Shown piece after piece: positions 26,722 through 36,431 of a DNA stretch of 64,000 nt. Source of the stretch: Burkholderiales bacterium PBB2 (GTDB lineage: Bacteria; Pseudomonadota; Gammaproteobacteria; Burkholderiales; Burkholderiaceae_C); the NCBI GenBank assembly GCA_002255955.1, contig NKIM01000010.1, forward strand, positions 62,001 through 126,000, read 5' to 3'. Both the position numbers and the translations under genes were made by a program. The first letter of the stretch is position 1; the number at the start of each line of letters is the position of its first letter. Below the pieces are notes generated by a model that was given only the letters and a program-made list of their open reading frames with translations, did not search any database and was not told the DNA's origin.

Positions 26722-26760
26722 GGCGCCCGAGCCTGATCGACTCAGAGCTGATCGGGCGCC
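26722..26760. terminator. Inverted repeat between convergent ppx and sixA
   Basis: GGCGCCCGA and TCGGGCGCC (9 of 9 paired) flank a 21-base loop. The right arm overlaps the last codons of sixA. No clear U-tract is present on either strand, so it is a candidate bidirectional terminator or a stabilising 3' hairpin only. Confidence 0.45.
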
Positions 26761-27248
26761 AGCACCGTGTGCAGGGTCACCTCAGGGCGGCCATGGCGCT
26801 CCCGCGCGCGCAGCCACCAGATGGCCCCTTTCTTGACCGCCCAGGCCTGATCCTGTGCGCTCAGCAAGAGCGCGGCCACGCGGCCCAGGGTGGGCTGATG
26901 GCCGACCACCAGCACTGAGGCTGCATCGGCGCCCGGGTCCGGGCTTGGGCCCGTCAATGACCAGCCCGCCGCCTCCAGCAGCGCCTGCGGCTGCGCATCG
27001 GGCAGCAAGGCCGGCAGCAGATGCAGATCGCGCCCCAGGGCCAGGGCGGTGCGATGCGTGCGCACCGCCGGGCTGGCGATCACGCGGCAGTTCGCGGCCA
27101 GGCGGCTGTTCAGCCAGGCGGCCATGCGCTGGGCCTGGCGTTCGCCCTTGGGCGTGAGCCGGCGGGCCACATCCGTGCCGCCCTCGGGCAGCAACTCGGC
27201 CTCGGCATGGCGCCAGAGAATCAGATCCACGGCCCGCGCCCCATCCAC
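26742..27248 (-). CDS. sixA: Phosphohistidine phosphatase SixA
   Basis: Histidine phosphatase of 168 residues. The catalytic signature is L-W-R-H-A-E-A-E (residues about 10-17), with the partner residues in A-S-P-A-V-R-T-H-R-T and V-V-G-H-Q-P-T-L-G. SixA removes phosphate from phosphohistidine proteins such as ArcB or the nitrogen phosphotransferase system. It follows ppk with no gap, so the two are co-transcribed and probably coupled, as is common in betaproteobacteria. Confidence 0.88.
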   Translation of the reverse strand: MDGARAVDLILWRHAEAELLPEGGTDVARRLTPKGERQAQRMAAWLNSRLAANCRVIASPAVRTHRTALALGRDLHLLPALLPDAQPQALLEAAGWSLTGPSPDPGADAASVLVVGHQPTLGRVAALLLSAQDQAWAVKKGAIWWLRARERHGRPEVTLHTVLAPDQL

Positions 27249-29303
27249 TCAGTGATCCGACTGATAGCGCTTCATCAGCGCCTGCTGGGCGCTGCAGCCC
27301 TGGTCGGAGATGCGGCTGGAGCGGCCGTCGGGGCCCAGCTGCCAGGCGTCCAGGCTGTCATGCAGATAGGGCAGCAGGCCCTCGTCGATGACGCGCTGGC
27401 GCAGGCGGGCATCGACCACCGGCCAGGCCACCTCGATGCGGCGGAACATATTCCGGCTCATCCAGTCGGCGCTGGAGAGGTAGAGCGCCTCATCCTCCTC
27501 GCCAGGGCCCCAGCGGAAATAGCAGATGCGGGTGTGCTCCAGGAAGCGCCCCACCACCGAGCGCACGACGATGTTGTCGCTGACACCGGGCAGACCCGGC
27601 GGCAGCATGCAGGCGCCGCGCACGATCAGGTCCACCTTGACCCCGGCTTGCGAGACGCGCAGCAGGGCCTGGATCAACTCCAGATCGGTCAGCGCATTGA
27701 TCTTGATCACCACCCGGGCGGGCTTGCCGGCCAGCGCCGCCTGCTCGACTTGAGCCAGGTACTCCAGCATGCGGCTGTGCATATTGAAGGGCGCCAGCAG
27801 CAAGCGCTTGGGCGGCTTGATCTTGCCCAGCGAGGCGAGCTGGCGGAACACCGCATCGGCGTCCGAGGTCAGCTCTGGGTCGGCCGTGAGATAGCCGAGA
27901 TCGGTGTAGAAACGCGCCGTGCGCGGGTTGTAGTTGCCGGTGGACAGATGGGCATAACGCCGGAACTTGGCGCCCTCGCGGCGCGTCACCAGCAGCAGCT
28001 TGGCATGCGTCTTGTAGCCGACGATGCCGTAGACCACTTGCGCACCCACCGCCTCCAGGCGCTCGGCCCAGTTGATATTGGCCTCTTCGTCGAAGCGGGC
28101 CTTGAGCTCCACCACGGCCATCACTTCTTTGCCGCGCCGCGCCGCCTCGATCAGCAGATCCATCAGCACCGACTTGCTGCCGGTGCGGTAGATGGTCTGC
28201 TTGATGGCCAGCACGTCCGGGTCCTCCACGGCCTGGCGCAGGAACTCCACCACGGGATCGAAGCTCTCGAAGGGGTGGTGCAGCAGCACATCGCCCTTGC
28301 GCAGGCGGTCGAACAGCGATTTCTGGCGCGGCAGGCGGCCCTGGGGCCAGATCGGCTCATGGTCGGCGAAGCGCAGCTCGGGCGCTTCGGTCTGGTCGAT
28401 CAGCTCGTTCAGACGCACCAGATTGACGGGGCCGTTGACCCGGTACAGGGCCGCCGCCGGCAGGCCGAACTGCTCCAGCAGGAACTGCGACAACTCGGCC
28501 GGGCAGGTGTTCACCACCTCCAGGCGCACGGCCCGGCCGAAGTGGCGCGTGGTCAGACCCGAGCGCAGAGCGTGGCGCAGATTGGCCACCTCTTCCTCAT
28601 CGACCTCAAGGTCGGAGTCGCGGGTGACACGGAACTGCGAGAAGGCCTCGACCTTGCGGCCGGAGAACAGGTCTTCGAGATGCGCGCGGATCACGCTGGT
28701 CAGCAGCACAAAGGCCTGCTGGCCGTCGCTGATGGAGGCCGGCAGCTTGATCACCCGCGGCAGCACACGCGGCACCTTGACGATGGCGATACGGTTGTCG
28801 CGGCCGAAGGCATCCTTGCCCGAGAGCCGGGCAATGAAGTGCAGGGATTTGTTGGCCACCTGCGGGAAGGGGTGGGCCGGGTCCAGGCCCACCGGCACCA
28901 GCAGCGGCCGCACCTCGCGCTCGAAGAACTTGGCCACCCACTGGCGCTGCGCCTCGTTGCGGTCGGCATGGTTGAGCACGACGATGCGCTGCGCACGCAA
29001 GGCCGGCATGACCAGGTCGTTGAAGACCGAGTACTGCTCGTCGATCAAAGCGTGGGCGGCGCGCCCCACCCGCTCAACATCGCGGTTATTGACCAGGCTC
29101 TCGGGATCGCGCGCGGCGTCCAGCATGTCGGCGAAACGCACCTCGAAAAACTCATCGAGGTTGGACGAGACGATGCAGATGTAGCGCAGCTGCTCCAGCA
29201 AGGGCACGTCGGCGCGCTGGGCCTGGGCCAGCACGCGCCGGTTGAATTCAAGAATGGCCTGCTCGCGATTGAGCAGCTGGACGGGCACTTGAGGAACGGT
29301 CAT
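27249..29303 (-). CDS. ppk1: Polyphosphate kinase 1
   Basis: Reversible ATP:polyphosphate phosphotransferase of 684 residues, the main polyphosphate-synthesising enzyme, membrane-associated in many bacteria. In order there are the N-terminal helical domain (R-E-Q-A-I-L-E-F-N-R-R), the head domain, and two phospholipase-D-like domains. The catalytic histidine is in Y-K-T-H-A-K-L and the second conserved histidine in H-L-S-T-G-N-Y-N-P. Length is normal. It is flanked by the sixA gene (zero gap) and a metallophosphoesterase 82 bases upstream. Confidence 0.95.
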   Translation of the reverse strand: MTVPQVPVQLLNREQAILEFNRRVLAQAQRADVPLLEQLRYICIVSSNLDEFFEVRFADMLDAARDPESLVNNRDVERVGRAAHALIDEQYSVFNDLVMPALRAQRIVVLNHADRNEAQRQWVAKFFEREVRPLLVPVGLDPAHPFPQVANKSLHFIARLSGKDAFGRDNRIAIVKVPRVLPRVIKLPASISDGQQAFVLLTSVIRAHLEDLFSGRKVEAFSQFRVTRDSDLEVDEEEVANLRHALRSGLTTRHFGRAVRLEVVNTCPAELSQFLLEQFGLPAAALYRVNGPVNLVRLNELIDQTEAPELRFADHEPIWPQGRLPRQKSLFDRLRKGDVLLHHPFESFDPVVEFLRQAVEDPDVLAIKQTIYRTGSKSVLMDLLIEAARRGKEVMAVVELKARFDEEANINWAERLEAVGAQVVYGIVGYKTHAKLLLVTRREGAKFRRYAHLSTGNYNPRTARFYTDLGYLTADPELTSDADAVFRQLASLGKIKPPKRLLLAPFNMHSRMLEYLAQVEQAALAGKPARVVIKINALTDLELIQALLRVSQAGVKVDLIVRGACMLPPGLPGVSDNIVVRSVVGRFLEHTRICYFRWGPGEEDEALYLSSADWMSRNMFRRIEVAWPVVDARLRQRVIDEGLLPYLHDSLDAWQLGPDGRSSRISDQGCSAQQALMKRYQSDH

Positions 29304-29385
29304 CGATTCATTCTATGGATGAAATATGACAGTTCCGTGAGCCGAACGGACTACACCAGCAGCCCTGCCGTGCAAGCATGTTCGG

Positions 29386-30270
29386 CTAGCGCCCCTGCGT
29401 CGCCAGCTCCGTGCGCGGCGGCGCCACGCTGCGGCCGGCCAGCACCGTGCTGTGGGCGCTCCAGTCGAGGATTTCCAGCTGCCCGTCGGCATGCTCGACC
29501 AGGGCAGTCAGGCTCTCGACCCAGTCGCCGTCGTTGGCGTAGAGGATGCCGTCGATCTCGCGCAGTTCGGCATGGTGGATGTGGCCACACACCACGCCGT
29601 GCACGCCGCGCTTGCGCGCCTCGCGCGCCACCGCCACCTCGAAATCGGAAATGAAACTCACCGCCCGCTTGACCTTGAGTTTCAGGTACTTGGACAAGCT
29701 CCAGTAGGGCAGGCCCAGGCGGGCGCGCAGGCTGTTGAGGTGGCGGTTGAGCTTGAGCGTCAGCTCGTACAAGGTGTCACCCACATGGGCCAGCCACTTG
29801 GCGCACTGGATCACGCCGTCGAAGAGATCGCCGTGGGTGATCCAGAGCTTGCGGCCATCGGCCGTCTCATGCACCCATTCCTTGGCCACTTCGATGCCGC
29901 CGAAGTTGTGGCCCAGGTATTTGCGCGCGAACTCGTCGTGGTTGCCGGGGATGAAGACCACGCGGCAGCCCTTGCGCGCCTTGCGCAGCAGCTTTTGCAC
30001 CACATCGTTGTGGGCCTGCGGCCAGTACCAGCTGCGGCGCAGCTGCCAGCCATCGATGATGTCGCCCACCAGGAAGAGCTGCTCGCACTCCACCTCGCGC
30101 AAGAACTCCAGCAGCGCCACCGCCTGGCAGCCTGGCGTGCCCAGGTGCAGGTCCGAGATCCAGACCGTGCGGTAGCGCCGGCTCGGCGGCTCCGCCGGGC
30201 CGTCCTCGGCCTCGGGAGGGTGGGCGGCCAAGGCCCAGTCTGCGCGGGAGGTGGCGGGGTCGTGCGGCAT
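29386..30270 (-). CDS. Calcineurin-like metallophosphoesterase, LpxH-like
   Basis: Metal-dependent phosphoesterase of 294 residues. Metal-binding blocks appear in order: D-L-H-L-G, G-D-I-I-D-G-W, G-N-H-D-E, T-H-G-D-L-F-D and C-G-H-I-H-H. The last blocks and overall order resemble UDP-2,3-diacylglucosamine pyrophosphatases, which act in lipid A synthesis, but the protein is about 50 residues longer than LpxH and belongs to the YbbF-like subgroup often annotated that way without proof. The ATG at 30270 gives a shorter N-terminus; an earlier frame start at 30306 is less likely. First gene of an operon with ppk and sixA. Confidence 0.8.
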   Translation of the reverse strand: MPHDPATSRADWALAAHPPEAEDGPAEPPSRRYRTVWISDLHLGTPGCQAVALLEFLREVECEQLFLVGDIIDGWQLRRSWYWPQAHNDVVQKLLRKARKGCRVVFIPGNHDEFARKYLGHNFGGIEVAKEWVHETADGRKLWITHGDLFDGVIQCAKWLAHVGDTLYELTLKLNRHLNSLRARLGLPYWSLSKYLKLKVKRAVSFISDFEVAVAREARKRGVHGVVCGHIHHAELREIDGILYANDGDWVESLTALVEHADGQLEILDWSAHSTVLAGRSVAPPRTELATQGR

Positions 30271-30377
30271 GGCGGGCAGTCTCGACCGGGCCCATGTCGC
30301 GGCCATGGCAGGCCTGTGACGCTTCCATGACGCCAGCCCTGCGGCAGCGGCGCGCCCGCGCCTCGATAATCACGCCC

Positions 30378-31313
30378 ATGCATCTGATGATTCCCCACGC
30401 CAGCGCCCTGGGCGAGGCATGCCAGCACAGCCTGGGCGAGCTGAACCTGCCCCATTTGAGCGAACTGCTGGGCCGCCTGAGCCCGGACGGCGCGGCCATC
30501 GGCGACGACGAGTACAGCCTCAACACCCCGCAGGAACTGGCCCTGGCCCAGCTGCGCGGCAGCCAGGCCGCGCCGGGCGAGCTGCCCACCGCTGCGTGGC
30601 TGGCCCGCAGCCTGGGGCTGGACGAGCGCCTGGCCTGGGCACGCCTGACGCCCCTGCATCTGGCCGTGGGGGCTGACCACATCACCGCCTACAACCCCGA
30701 GGAGCTGCAGCTCAGCGAGTTCGATTCGCGCGCCCTCTTCGAGGCCCTGGCCGAGCTCTGGCCCAGCCAGGAGGGCTGGGCGGCGCAATGGGTGGACAGC
30801 CAAACCTGGCTGATCGGCCACGCCAGCCTGCAAGGCCTGGCCAGCGCCAGCCTGGACCGCATCCTGGCCCGCAATGTGGCGGCCTGGATGCCCGAGGCCC
30901 GACTGCTGCGCCGCCTGCAAAACGAGATCCAGATGCTGCTGCACGAACACCCGCTCAACCAGGCACGCGAGCAGCGCGGCGTGCTGGCCGTCAATTCGGT
31001 CTGGATCAGCGGCTGCGGCCGCGCCGAGGGCGGCGAACTGCCCGCGCAGCTGCAATTGGACGAGCGCCTGCGCGCGCCTTTGTTGGCGGGTGACTGGGCC
31101 GCCTGGTCGGAAGCCTGGGTGGCCCTGGACGCCGGCCCGGTGGCGCGCGCGCTCGACCTGGCGCGCAAGTCCCACCCCTCGCTGCGCCTGACCCTGTGTG
31201 GCGAGCGCTTCGCGCAGTGCTACAGCCTGCGCCCCAGCGGCGCCCTGCAAGGCCTGTGGCAGCGCCTGAGCCCACCGCGCGCCAACACCACCGAACTGCT
31301 GGGGGCCCTGTGA
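30378..31313 (+). CDS. Phosphoglycerate mutase-like hypothetical protein
   Basis: Protein of 311 residues of a family annotated in Burkholderiales as phosphoglycerate mutase or conserved hypothetical, found next to recJ. I see the conserved opening M-I-P-H-A-S-A and a segment A-V-N-S-V-W-I-S-G-C-G near residue 205 that is reminiscent of the metal-dependent mutase family, but no complete set of catalytic motifs. Enzyme activity is therefore doubtful. The ATG at 30378 was chosen over upstream codons that read through the divergent promoter. Its stop overlaps the GTG start of recJ (GTGA). Confidence 0.6.
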   Translation: MHLMIPHASALGEACQHSLGELNLPHLSELLGRLSPDGAAIGDDEYSLNTPQELALAQLRGSQAAPGELPTAAWLARSLGLDERLAWARLTPLHLAVGADHITAYNPEELQLSEFDSRALFEALAELWPSQEGWAAQWVDSQTWLIGHASLQGLASASLDRILARNVAAWMPEARLLRRLQNEIQMLLHEHPLNQAREQRGVLAVNSVWISGCGRAEGGELPAQLQLDERLRAPLLAGDWAAWSEAWVALDAGPVARALDLARKSHPSLRLTLCGERFAQCYSLRPSGALQGLWQRLSPPRANTTELLGAL

Positions 31314-33058
31314 ACGCGCCCCGCCTGCTGCCGCGCGAGGTGCCGCCTCGCACCGCCTGGGCACTGGAACAAGCCGGCATCGCGCCGCTTCTGGCGCGCC
31401 TGTTCGCCTCGCGCGGCGTCAGCTCGGCCGAAGAGCTGGACGACGGCCTGGCCCGCTTGCTGCCCCCCGAGGATTTGAAAGGCATCCAGGAGGCCGCGCG
31501 CTTGCTGGCTGACTGCATCGAGCAGCGCCAGCGTATCTGCCTGGTGGCAGATTACGACTGCGACGGCGCCACCGCCTGCACCGTGGCCCTGCGCGGCCTG
31601 GCCCTGCTGGGCGCGGCGCCCGAGCAGCTCTGCTACGTGGTGCCCGACCGCGCCATCCATGGCTACGGTCTGACGCCAGCCATCGTCGAGCTGGCCCTGC
31701 CGCAACGGCCCCAGCTCTTGATGACCGTGGACAACGGCATTGCCAGCATGGCCGGCGTGGCCCATGCCAAGGCCCTGGGCCTGCGCGTGCTGGTGACCGA
31801 CCACCACCTGCCCGCCGTGATTGACGGCCGGATCGAGCTGCCCGCGGCCGACGCCCTGGTCAACCCCAGCCAGCCCGGCTGCGGCTTTGCCAGCAAGAAC
31901 CTGGCCGGCGTGGGCGTAGCTTTTTACGTGCTGCTGGCCCTGCGCAGCGAGCTGCGCCAGCGCGGCCGCTACGACAACACACCGCAGCCCAAACTCGACG
32001 GCCTGCTGGACCTGGTGGCCCTGGGCACGGTGGCCGATGTGGTCAAGCTCGACGCCAACAACCGCCGCCTGGTCGCGCAAGGGCTCAAGCGCATGCGTGC
32101 CGGCAGGGTGCAGCCTGGCATCGCCGCCCTGTTCACCGCCGCCGGCCGCGACTGCAGCCGCGCCAATGCCTTCGACCTCGGCTTTGCCCTGGGCCCTCGC
32201 ATCAATGCCGCCGGCCGGCTCTCGGACATGACCCTGGGCATCGAATGCCTGCTCAGCGACGACCCGACCCGCGCCCTGGAACTGGCACGTCAGCTCGACG
32301 CCATCAACCGGGAAAGGCGCGAGATCGAAGCCGATATGCGCGAGCAGGCCGAGTTCAAGCTCGACGAACTGATGCAGGACCCGCGCCTCAAGGGTGAGCC
32401 CCCCGCCGCCCTGGCCCTGTTCGAACCCGAGTTCCACGAGGGCGTGGTCGGCATCATTGCCTCGCGCCTCAAGGACCGCATCCACCGGCCCACCTTCGTC
32501 TTCGCCCGTGGCGCCGACGGTCAACTCAAGGGCTCAGGCCGCTCCATCCCCGGCTTTCATCTGCGCGACGCCCTGGACCTGGTCAGCAAGCGCCACCCCG
32601 AGCTGCTCAAGAAGTTCGGCGGCCACGCCATGGCGGCCGGCTGCACCCTGGCCGACGACGGCTTCGAGCGCTTCGATCAAGCTTTGCAAGACGTGGCGGC
32701 CGAATGGCTGGACGCAGCCGCCCTGACCCGCACCTTGCGCACCGATGGCCCCCTGGCCCCGGAGCTGTTCACCGCCGACACCGTGCGCGCCCTGGACGCC
32801 CAGGTCTGGGGCCAGGCTTTCGAAGCGCCGCTGTTCTGCGACCGGGTCGAGGTGATCTCGCAGCGCATCGTCGGCGAGCGTCACCTCAAGCTGCGCCTGC
32901 GCCAGGGGGGTGCCCTGCGCGATGCGATCTGGTTCGGCCACATCGAGCCGGTGCCCGAGCGCGGCCTCTTGGCCTACCGCCTGAGCCTGGACGAATACCA
33001 GGGTCAGCAGCGGGTGCAGATGATCGTCGAGGCGATGACGGAAGAGGCCGGCGCCTAA
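31310..33058 (+). CDS. recJ: Single-stranded-DNA-specific exonuclease RecJ
   Basis: 5'-3' single-strand DNA exonuclease of 582 residues acting in RecF recombination, mismatch and base-excision repair. The DHH-family motifs are present: A-D-Y-D-C-D-G-A-T, V-D-N-G-I, T-D-H-H-L-P, and in the DHHA1 part K-G-S-G-R-S-I-P-G and G-G-H-A-M-A-A-G. The GTG at 31310 is the right start: it overlaps the previous stop by four bases and begins the normal N-terminus (N-A-P-R-L-L), whereas the longer frame reads into the neighbour. Confidence 0.94.
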   Translation: MNAPRLLPREVPPRTAWALEQAGIAPLLARLFASRGVSSAEELDDGLARLLPPEDLKGIQEAARLLADCIEQRQRICLVADYDCDGATACTVALRGLALLGAAPEQLCYVVPDRAIHGYGLTPAIVELALPQRPQLLMTVDNGIASMAGVAHAKALGLRVLVTDHHLPAVIDGRIELPAADALVNPSQPGCGFASKNLAGVGVAFYVLLALRSELRQRGRYDNTPQPKLDGLLDLVALGTVADVVKLDANNRRLVAQGLKRMRAGRVQPGIAALFTAAGRDCSRANAFDLGFALGPRINAAGRLSDMTLGIECLLSDDPTRALELARQLDAINRERREIEADMREQAEFKLDELMQDPRLKGEPPAALALFEPEFHEGVVGIIASRLKDRIHRPTFVFARGADGQLKGSGRSIPGFHLRDALDLVSKRHPELLKKFGGHAMAAGCTLADDGFERFDQALQDVAAEWLDAAALTRTLRTDGPLAPELFTADTVRALDAQVWGQAFEAPLFCDRVEVISQRIVGERHLKLRLRQGGALRDAIWFGHIEPVPERGLLAYRLSLDEYQGQQRVQMIVEAMTEEAGA

Positions 33059-33067
33059 AATGCCCCG

Positions 33068-33973
33068 GTGAATCCAAACCTCGACCGCCAACCCGTCCAC
33101 CAGTGGGCCCTCCACCACCTCAGCAATGCCGATTTGCATTGCCACTCGCGGGTGTCCGACGGCACCTTGCAGCCCGAGGAACTGGCGGCGCGGGCCAAGG
33201 CCAATGGCGTCGAGCTCTGGGCCCTGACCGACCACGACGAGGTGGGCGGCCAGCAGCGCGCGCTGGAAGCCGCCCAGGCCCTGGGCCTGGCCTACCTGAC
33301 CGGGGTGGAGATTTCGGTCAGCTTTGCCGGCCGCGTGGTGCACATCGTCGGCCTGGGCTTTGACCATCACAACGAGGCCTTGATCCAGGGCTTGCGTGCC
33401 ACCCGAGGTGGCCGCGAGCCGCGTGCCCGCGAGATGGCGGCCGGTCTGGCGGCGGTGGGCATCCGCGGCGCTTTCGAGGGCGCGCTGCAGTATGTGGGCA
33501 ACCCGGAGCTGATCTCGCGCACCCATTTCGCCCGCTTCCTGGTCGAGGCCGGCCACTGCAGCGACATCAGCGAGGTGTTTCGCCGCTTCCTCACCGAGGG
33601 CAAGCCCGGTTATGTCGAACACCGCTGGGCCGGTCTGGGCGATGCCGTGCGCTGGCTGCGCGAGGCCGACGGCATGGCCGTGATCGCCCACCCGGCGCGC
33701 TACGGCTTCACGCCCACCGAGGAGTACGCGCTCTTCACCGAGTTCATCGCCCACGGCGGCCGCGGCGTCGAGGTGGTGACCGGCAGCCACACGGCCGCTG
33801 AGGCCGCCAAGTACACCGAGACGGCACTGGAGTTCGGCCTGCTGGCCTCGCGCGGCTCCGATTTCCATTCGCCCGACGAGAGCCGCATCGACCTCGGCCG
33901 CCTGGACGCCCTGTCCGGCCGCCTGCAGCCGATCTGGCTGGAGCTGGCGGACCGGGTGCATCCGCCGCAGTGA
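33068..33973 (+). CDS. rnm: PHP-domain phosphoesterase, RNase AM / nucleoside bisphosphate phosphatase (YciV)
   Basis: Protein of 301 residues of the YciV (Rnm, RNase AM) group. The PHP metal-binding motifs are H-C-H-S-R-V-S-D-G-T near residue 20, L-T-D-H-D-E near residue 55, the A-H-P-A-R block near 208 and the C-terminal G-S-D-F-H-S-P. Family members remove nucleotides 5' to 3' from short RNAs and mature 5' ends of rRNA, or hydrolyse 3',5'-nucleoside bisphosphates. It starts with GTG nine bases after recJ. The next gene is yciO, the same neighbour as in E. coli. Confidence 0.88.
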   Translation: MNPNLDRQPVHQWALHHLSNADLHCHSRVSDGTLQPEELAARAKANGVELWALTDHDEVGGQQRALEAAQALGLAYLTGVEISVSFAGRVVHIVGLGFDHHNEALIQGLRATRGGREPRAREMAAGLAAVGIRGAFEGALQYVGNPELISRTHFARFLVEAGHCSDISEVFRRFLTEGKPGYVEHRWAGLGDAVRWLREADGMAVIAHPARYGFTPTEEYALFTEFIAHGGRGVEVVTGSHTAAEAAKYTETALEFGLLASRGSDFHSPDESRIDLGRLDALSGRLQPIWLELADRVHPPQ

Positions 33974-34057
33974 GGGTGTGAACCCTGGCCGCGGGACGCG
34001 CGTGTCTTTTTCGCACCGCCCCGCGCACGCGCGCCGGAGCCAGCGCCACAATGGCCC

Positions 34058-34684
34058 ATGGCTCAGTTCTTCGAAGTTCACCCGGACAACCCGCAGCCCC
34101 GCTTCCTGAAGCAGGTGGCGCAAATCCTGCACGGCGGCGGCATCGCCGCCATCCCCACCGACTCCAGCTATGCCCTGGTCTGCCATCTCGACGACAAGGC
34201 GGCAGCCGAAGCGCTGCGGCGCATTCGCGGCGTCGACGACAAGCACCACCTGACCCTGCTCTGCCGAGACCTCAGTGAGCTGGCCAGTTATGCGCGCGTG
34301 GACAACCGCCAGTACCGCCTGCTCAAGATGGCGACGCCGGGGCCCTTCACCTTCATCCTGGAGGCGACCAAGGAAGTGCCGCGCCGCCTCTCCCACCCCT
34401 CGCGCCGCACCATCGGCCTGCGCGTGCCCGATCACCGCGTGACCCAGGACCTGCTGGCCATCTTTGGCCAGCCCCTGCTGGCCACCACCTTGATCGCGCC
34501 CGGCGACAGCGAACCTTTGAATGACGCGCAAGAGATCTCCGATCGCCTGGACAAGCAGCTTCAGGCCATCCTGGACGCCGGCGCCTGCGCCCGAGAACCC
34601 ACGACCATCATCGACATGAGTCACGAAAACCCAGAATTGCTGCGCCAGGGGCGCGGAAATGCGGCAAGTCTGGGGCTTTTTTAA
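34058..34684 (+). CDS. yciO: Sua5/YciO/YrdC family protein YciO
   Basis: Protein of 208 residues with a YrdC domain, related to threonylcarbamoyl-AMP synthase. The N-terminal phrase Q-F-F-E-V-H-P-D-N-P-Q and the blocks I-P-T-D-S-S-Y-A-L, C-R-D-L-S-E-L and P-G-P-F-T-F-I-L-E-A-T-K-E-V-P-R-R match YciO of E. coli closely. YciO lacks full TsaC activity in E. coli and its role remains open. It lies 84 bases after rnm, conserving the yciV-yciO pairing. Confidence 0.9.
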   Translation: MAQFFEVHPDNPQPRFLKQVAQILHGGGIAAIPTDSSYALVCHLDDKAAAEALRRIRGVDDKHHLTLLCRDLSELASYARVDNRQYRLLKMATPGPFTFILEATKEVPRRLSHPSRRTIGLRVPDHRVTQDLLAIFGQPLLATTLIAPGDSEPLNDAQEISDRLDKQLQAILDAGACAREPTTIIDMSHENPELLRQGRGNAASLGLF

Positions 34685-34726
34685 CTTGACCACGAGACGG
34701 GCTTTGCGATGATCCTTCAGTCTTCC

Positions 34727-34759
34727 AGCAGCCTGCCGAAGATCCACGGGTAGGCTGCT
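34727..34759 (+). other. Hairpin between yciO and the chemoreceptor gene
   Basis: AGCAGCCT and AGGCTGCT pair over eight bases with a 17-base loop. It is followed by CACACAAAAAAA, not by a T-run, so it is a poor plus-strand terminator; it may be a leader structure of the chemoreceptor mRNA. Confidence 0.35.
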
Positions 34760-34827
34760 CACACAAAAAAACAGGGTGGCAGCGTCAGCCGTGGATGTTT
34801 GTTGTCATTAGGAAGAAAGCGCCCGCC

Positions 34828-36378
34828 ATGAGTCTTCTCTCAAAACTGCGTATCAGCCAGCGCTTGGGTTTGAGTTATGCCGTCCTGATCGTTCTGCTGA
34901 TCATCATCGGCAGTTACGGCGCCTACAGCGCCAACCGGCTGGCCAAGGATCTGGACACCACGGCCAACCAAAGCCTGGTCAAGATCGCCGCAGCGAACTC
35001 GCTGGAAGGCAATGTCAATGTGATCGCCCGCGCCGCACGCGATCTGCTGCTGCTGGACGAAGCCCGGCAGATCAAAAAGCAGAAAGCCGCCATCGACGGC
35101 GCCGTGCAGGAGAGCGAGAAACAGCTCTCCAGCCTGCAAAGCAGTCTGGACGGCAGTGAAGAAACTGCTCAGGTCGAGAAGGTCAAGGAAGCCCAGGCCA
35201 AGTTCTTCGCCTCGGTCAACAAGTTCCGCAAGGTACAGCAGGACGGCAGCCCCGATGAGGCGCGCGAGAGCCTGATCACCGATGTGCGTCCGGCCCAGCA
35301 GGCCTATCAAGACGGCCTCAAGGGCCTGGTCGATCTGCAATTCGAGAGCGCCCACGACCTGGCCGTCGCCGGGGGTGAGCTGGCCCGTAATTCCGTGCTG
35401 GTGACCGTCGTGCTGGTGATCGCCGCGGTGGTGATCGGCGGCGCCGGTGGCCTGGCAATCGCACGCTCCATCGTCAGCCCGGTCAAGCAAGCCCAAGCCG
35501 CGGCCGATGCCATCCGCAACGGCGACCTGACCCACACCATCGGCGTGGCTGGCAGCGATGAGCTGGGCCAGATGCTGGAGGTGATGCAAGGCATGCAGGA
35601 AGCGCTGTCCGGCGTGGTCAGCAGCGTCAGCGCGGCCGCCGCCGACGTGGCGCAAAGTTCCAGTCAAATTGCCAGCGGCAACAACGATCTGTCCGACCGG
35701 ACGGCGCGCTCGGCCTCCAGCCTGCAGACCACCGCCGCATCGGTGGAGCAGATCGCTGCCAACCTCAGCGGCGCCAGCGAGTTGACCCGCAAGGCGGCCG
35801 GCATCGCCAGCAAGGCCCGCAACTCGGCCAGCGCCGGCGGCAAGGCCGTGGCCCAGGTGGTGGCCACGATGGAAGAGATCAGCGCCAGCTCGCGCAAGAT
35901 TGGCGACATCATTGGCGTAATCGATGGCATCGCCTTCCAAACCAACATCCTGGCCCTGAACGCTGCCGTGGAAGCGGCGCGTGCCGGCGAACACGGCCGC
36001 GGCTTCGCGGTCGTGGCATCCGAAGTGCGCGCCCTGGCCTCGCGTGCGGCCTCGGCCGCCAAGGAGATCAAGGTGCTGATCCAGGAATCCACGGTCAAGG
36101 TGGAAACCGGCACCGACCTGGTCAACAACGCCGGCGTGACCATCAGCAGCGTGGTCAACGAAGTCAACGACATGGGTCAGCTGATCGAGGAAATCTCGCA
36201 CTCGGCACAGGAACAGGCGGCCGGCGTCGGCATCGTCAACAACGCCATGAACGAGCTCGATCGCAGCACCCAGCAGAACGCCAGCCTGGTGAGCGAACTG
36301 AGCCATTCCACCGAAGCCCTGACCAGCAGCTCCTCGCGCCTGCTGGAGGCTGTCGGCTTCTTCCGTACCCATCGCTGA
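34828..36378 (+). CDS. Methyl-accepting chemotaxis protein
   Basis: Membrane chemoreceptor of 516 residues. TM1 is at about residues 12-34, a periplasmic four-helix-bundle sensor domain spans about 40-190, TM2 about 192-212, then a HAMP domain ([11 protein letters not shown]) and the long cytoplasmic coiled coil. The signalling tip has the near-invariant [20 protein letters not shown]. It signals to CheA/CheW; no che genes are near. The ATG at 34828 has AGGAAG about nine bases upstream. There is no C-terminal methyltransferase-tethering pentapeptide. The ligand is unknown. Confidence 0.92.
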   Translation: MSLLSKLRISQRLGLSYAVLIVLLIIIGSYGAYSANRLAKDLDTTANQSLVKIAAANSLEGNVNVIARAARDLLLLDEARQIKKQKAAIDGAVQESEKQLSSLQSSLDGSEETAQVEKVKEAQAKFFASVNKFRKVQQDGSPDEARESLITDVRPAQQAYQDGLKGLVDLQFESAHDLAVAGGELARNSVLVTVVLVIAAVVIGGAGGLAIARSIVSPVKQAQAAADAIRNGDLTHTIGVAGSDELGQMLEVMQGMQEALSGVVSSVSAAAADVAQSSSQIASGNNDLSDRTARSASSLQTTAASVEQIAANLSGASELTRKAAGIASKARNSASAGGKAVAQVVATMEEISASSRKIGDIIGVIDGIAFQTNILALNAAVEAARAGEHGRGFAVVASEVRALASRAASAAKEIKVLIQESTVKVETGTDLVNNAGVTISSVVNEVNDMGQLIEEISHSAQEQAAGVGIVNNAMNELDRSTQQNASLVSELSHSTEALTSSSSRLLEAVGFFRTHR

Positions 36379-36431
36379 GCGCAGAGCGATCTGTTTTGCC
36401 ACTCCATCCAAGACCACAGCAGAGGAACAAC

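Noticed and set aside
27021-29654. 877-codon plus-strand frame opposite ppk
   Set aside because: Shadow of the highly conserved ppk frame; composition dominated by A/G/H/L/Q with no motif.
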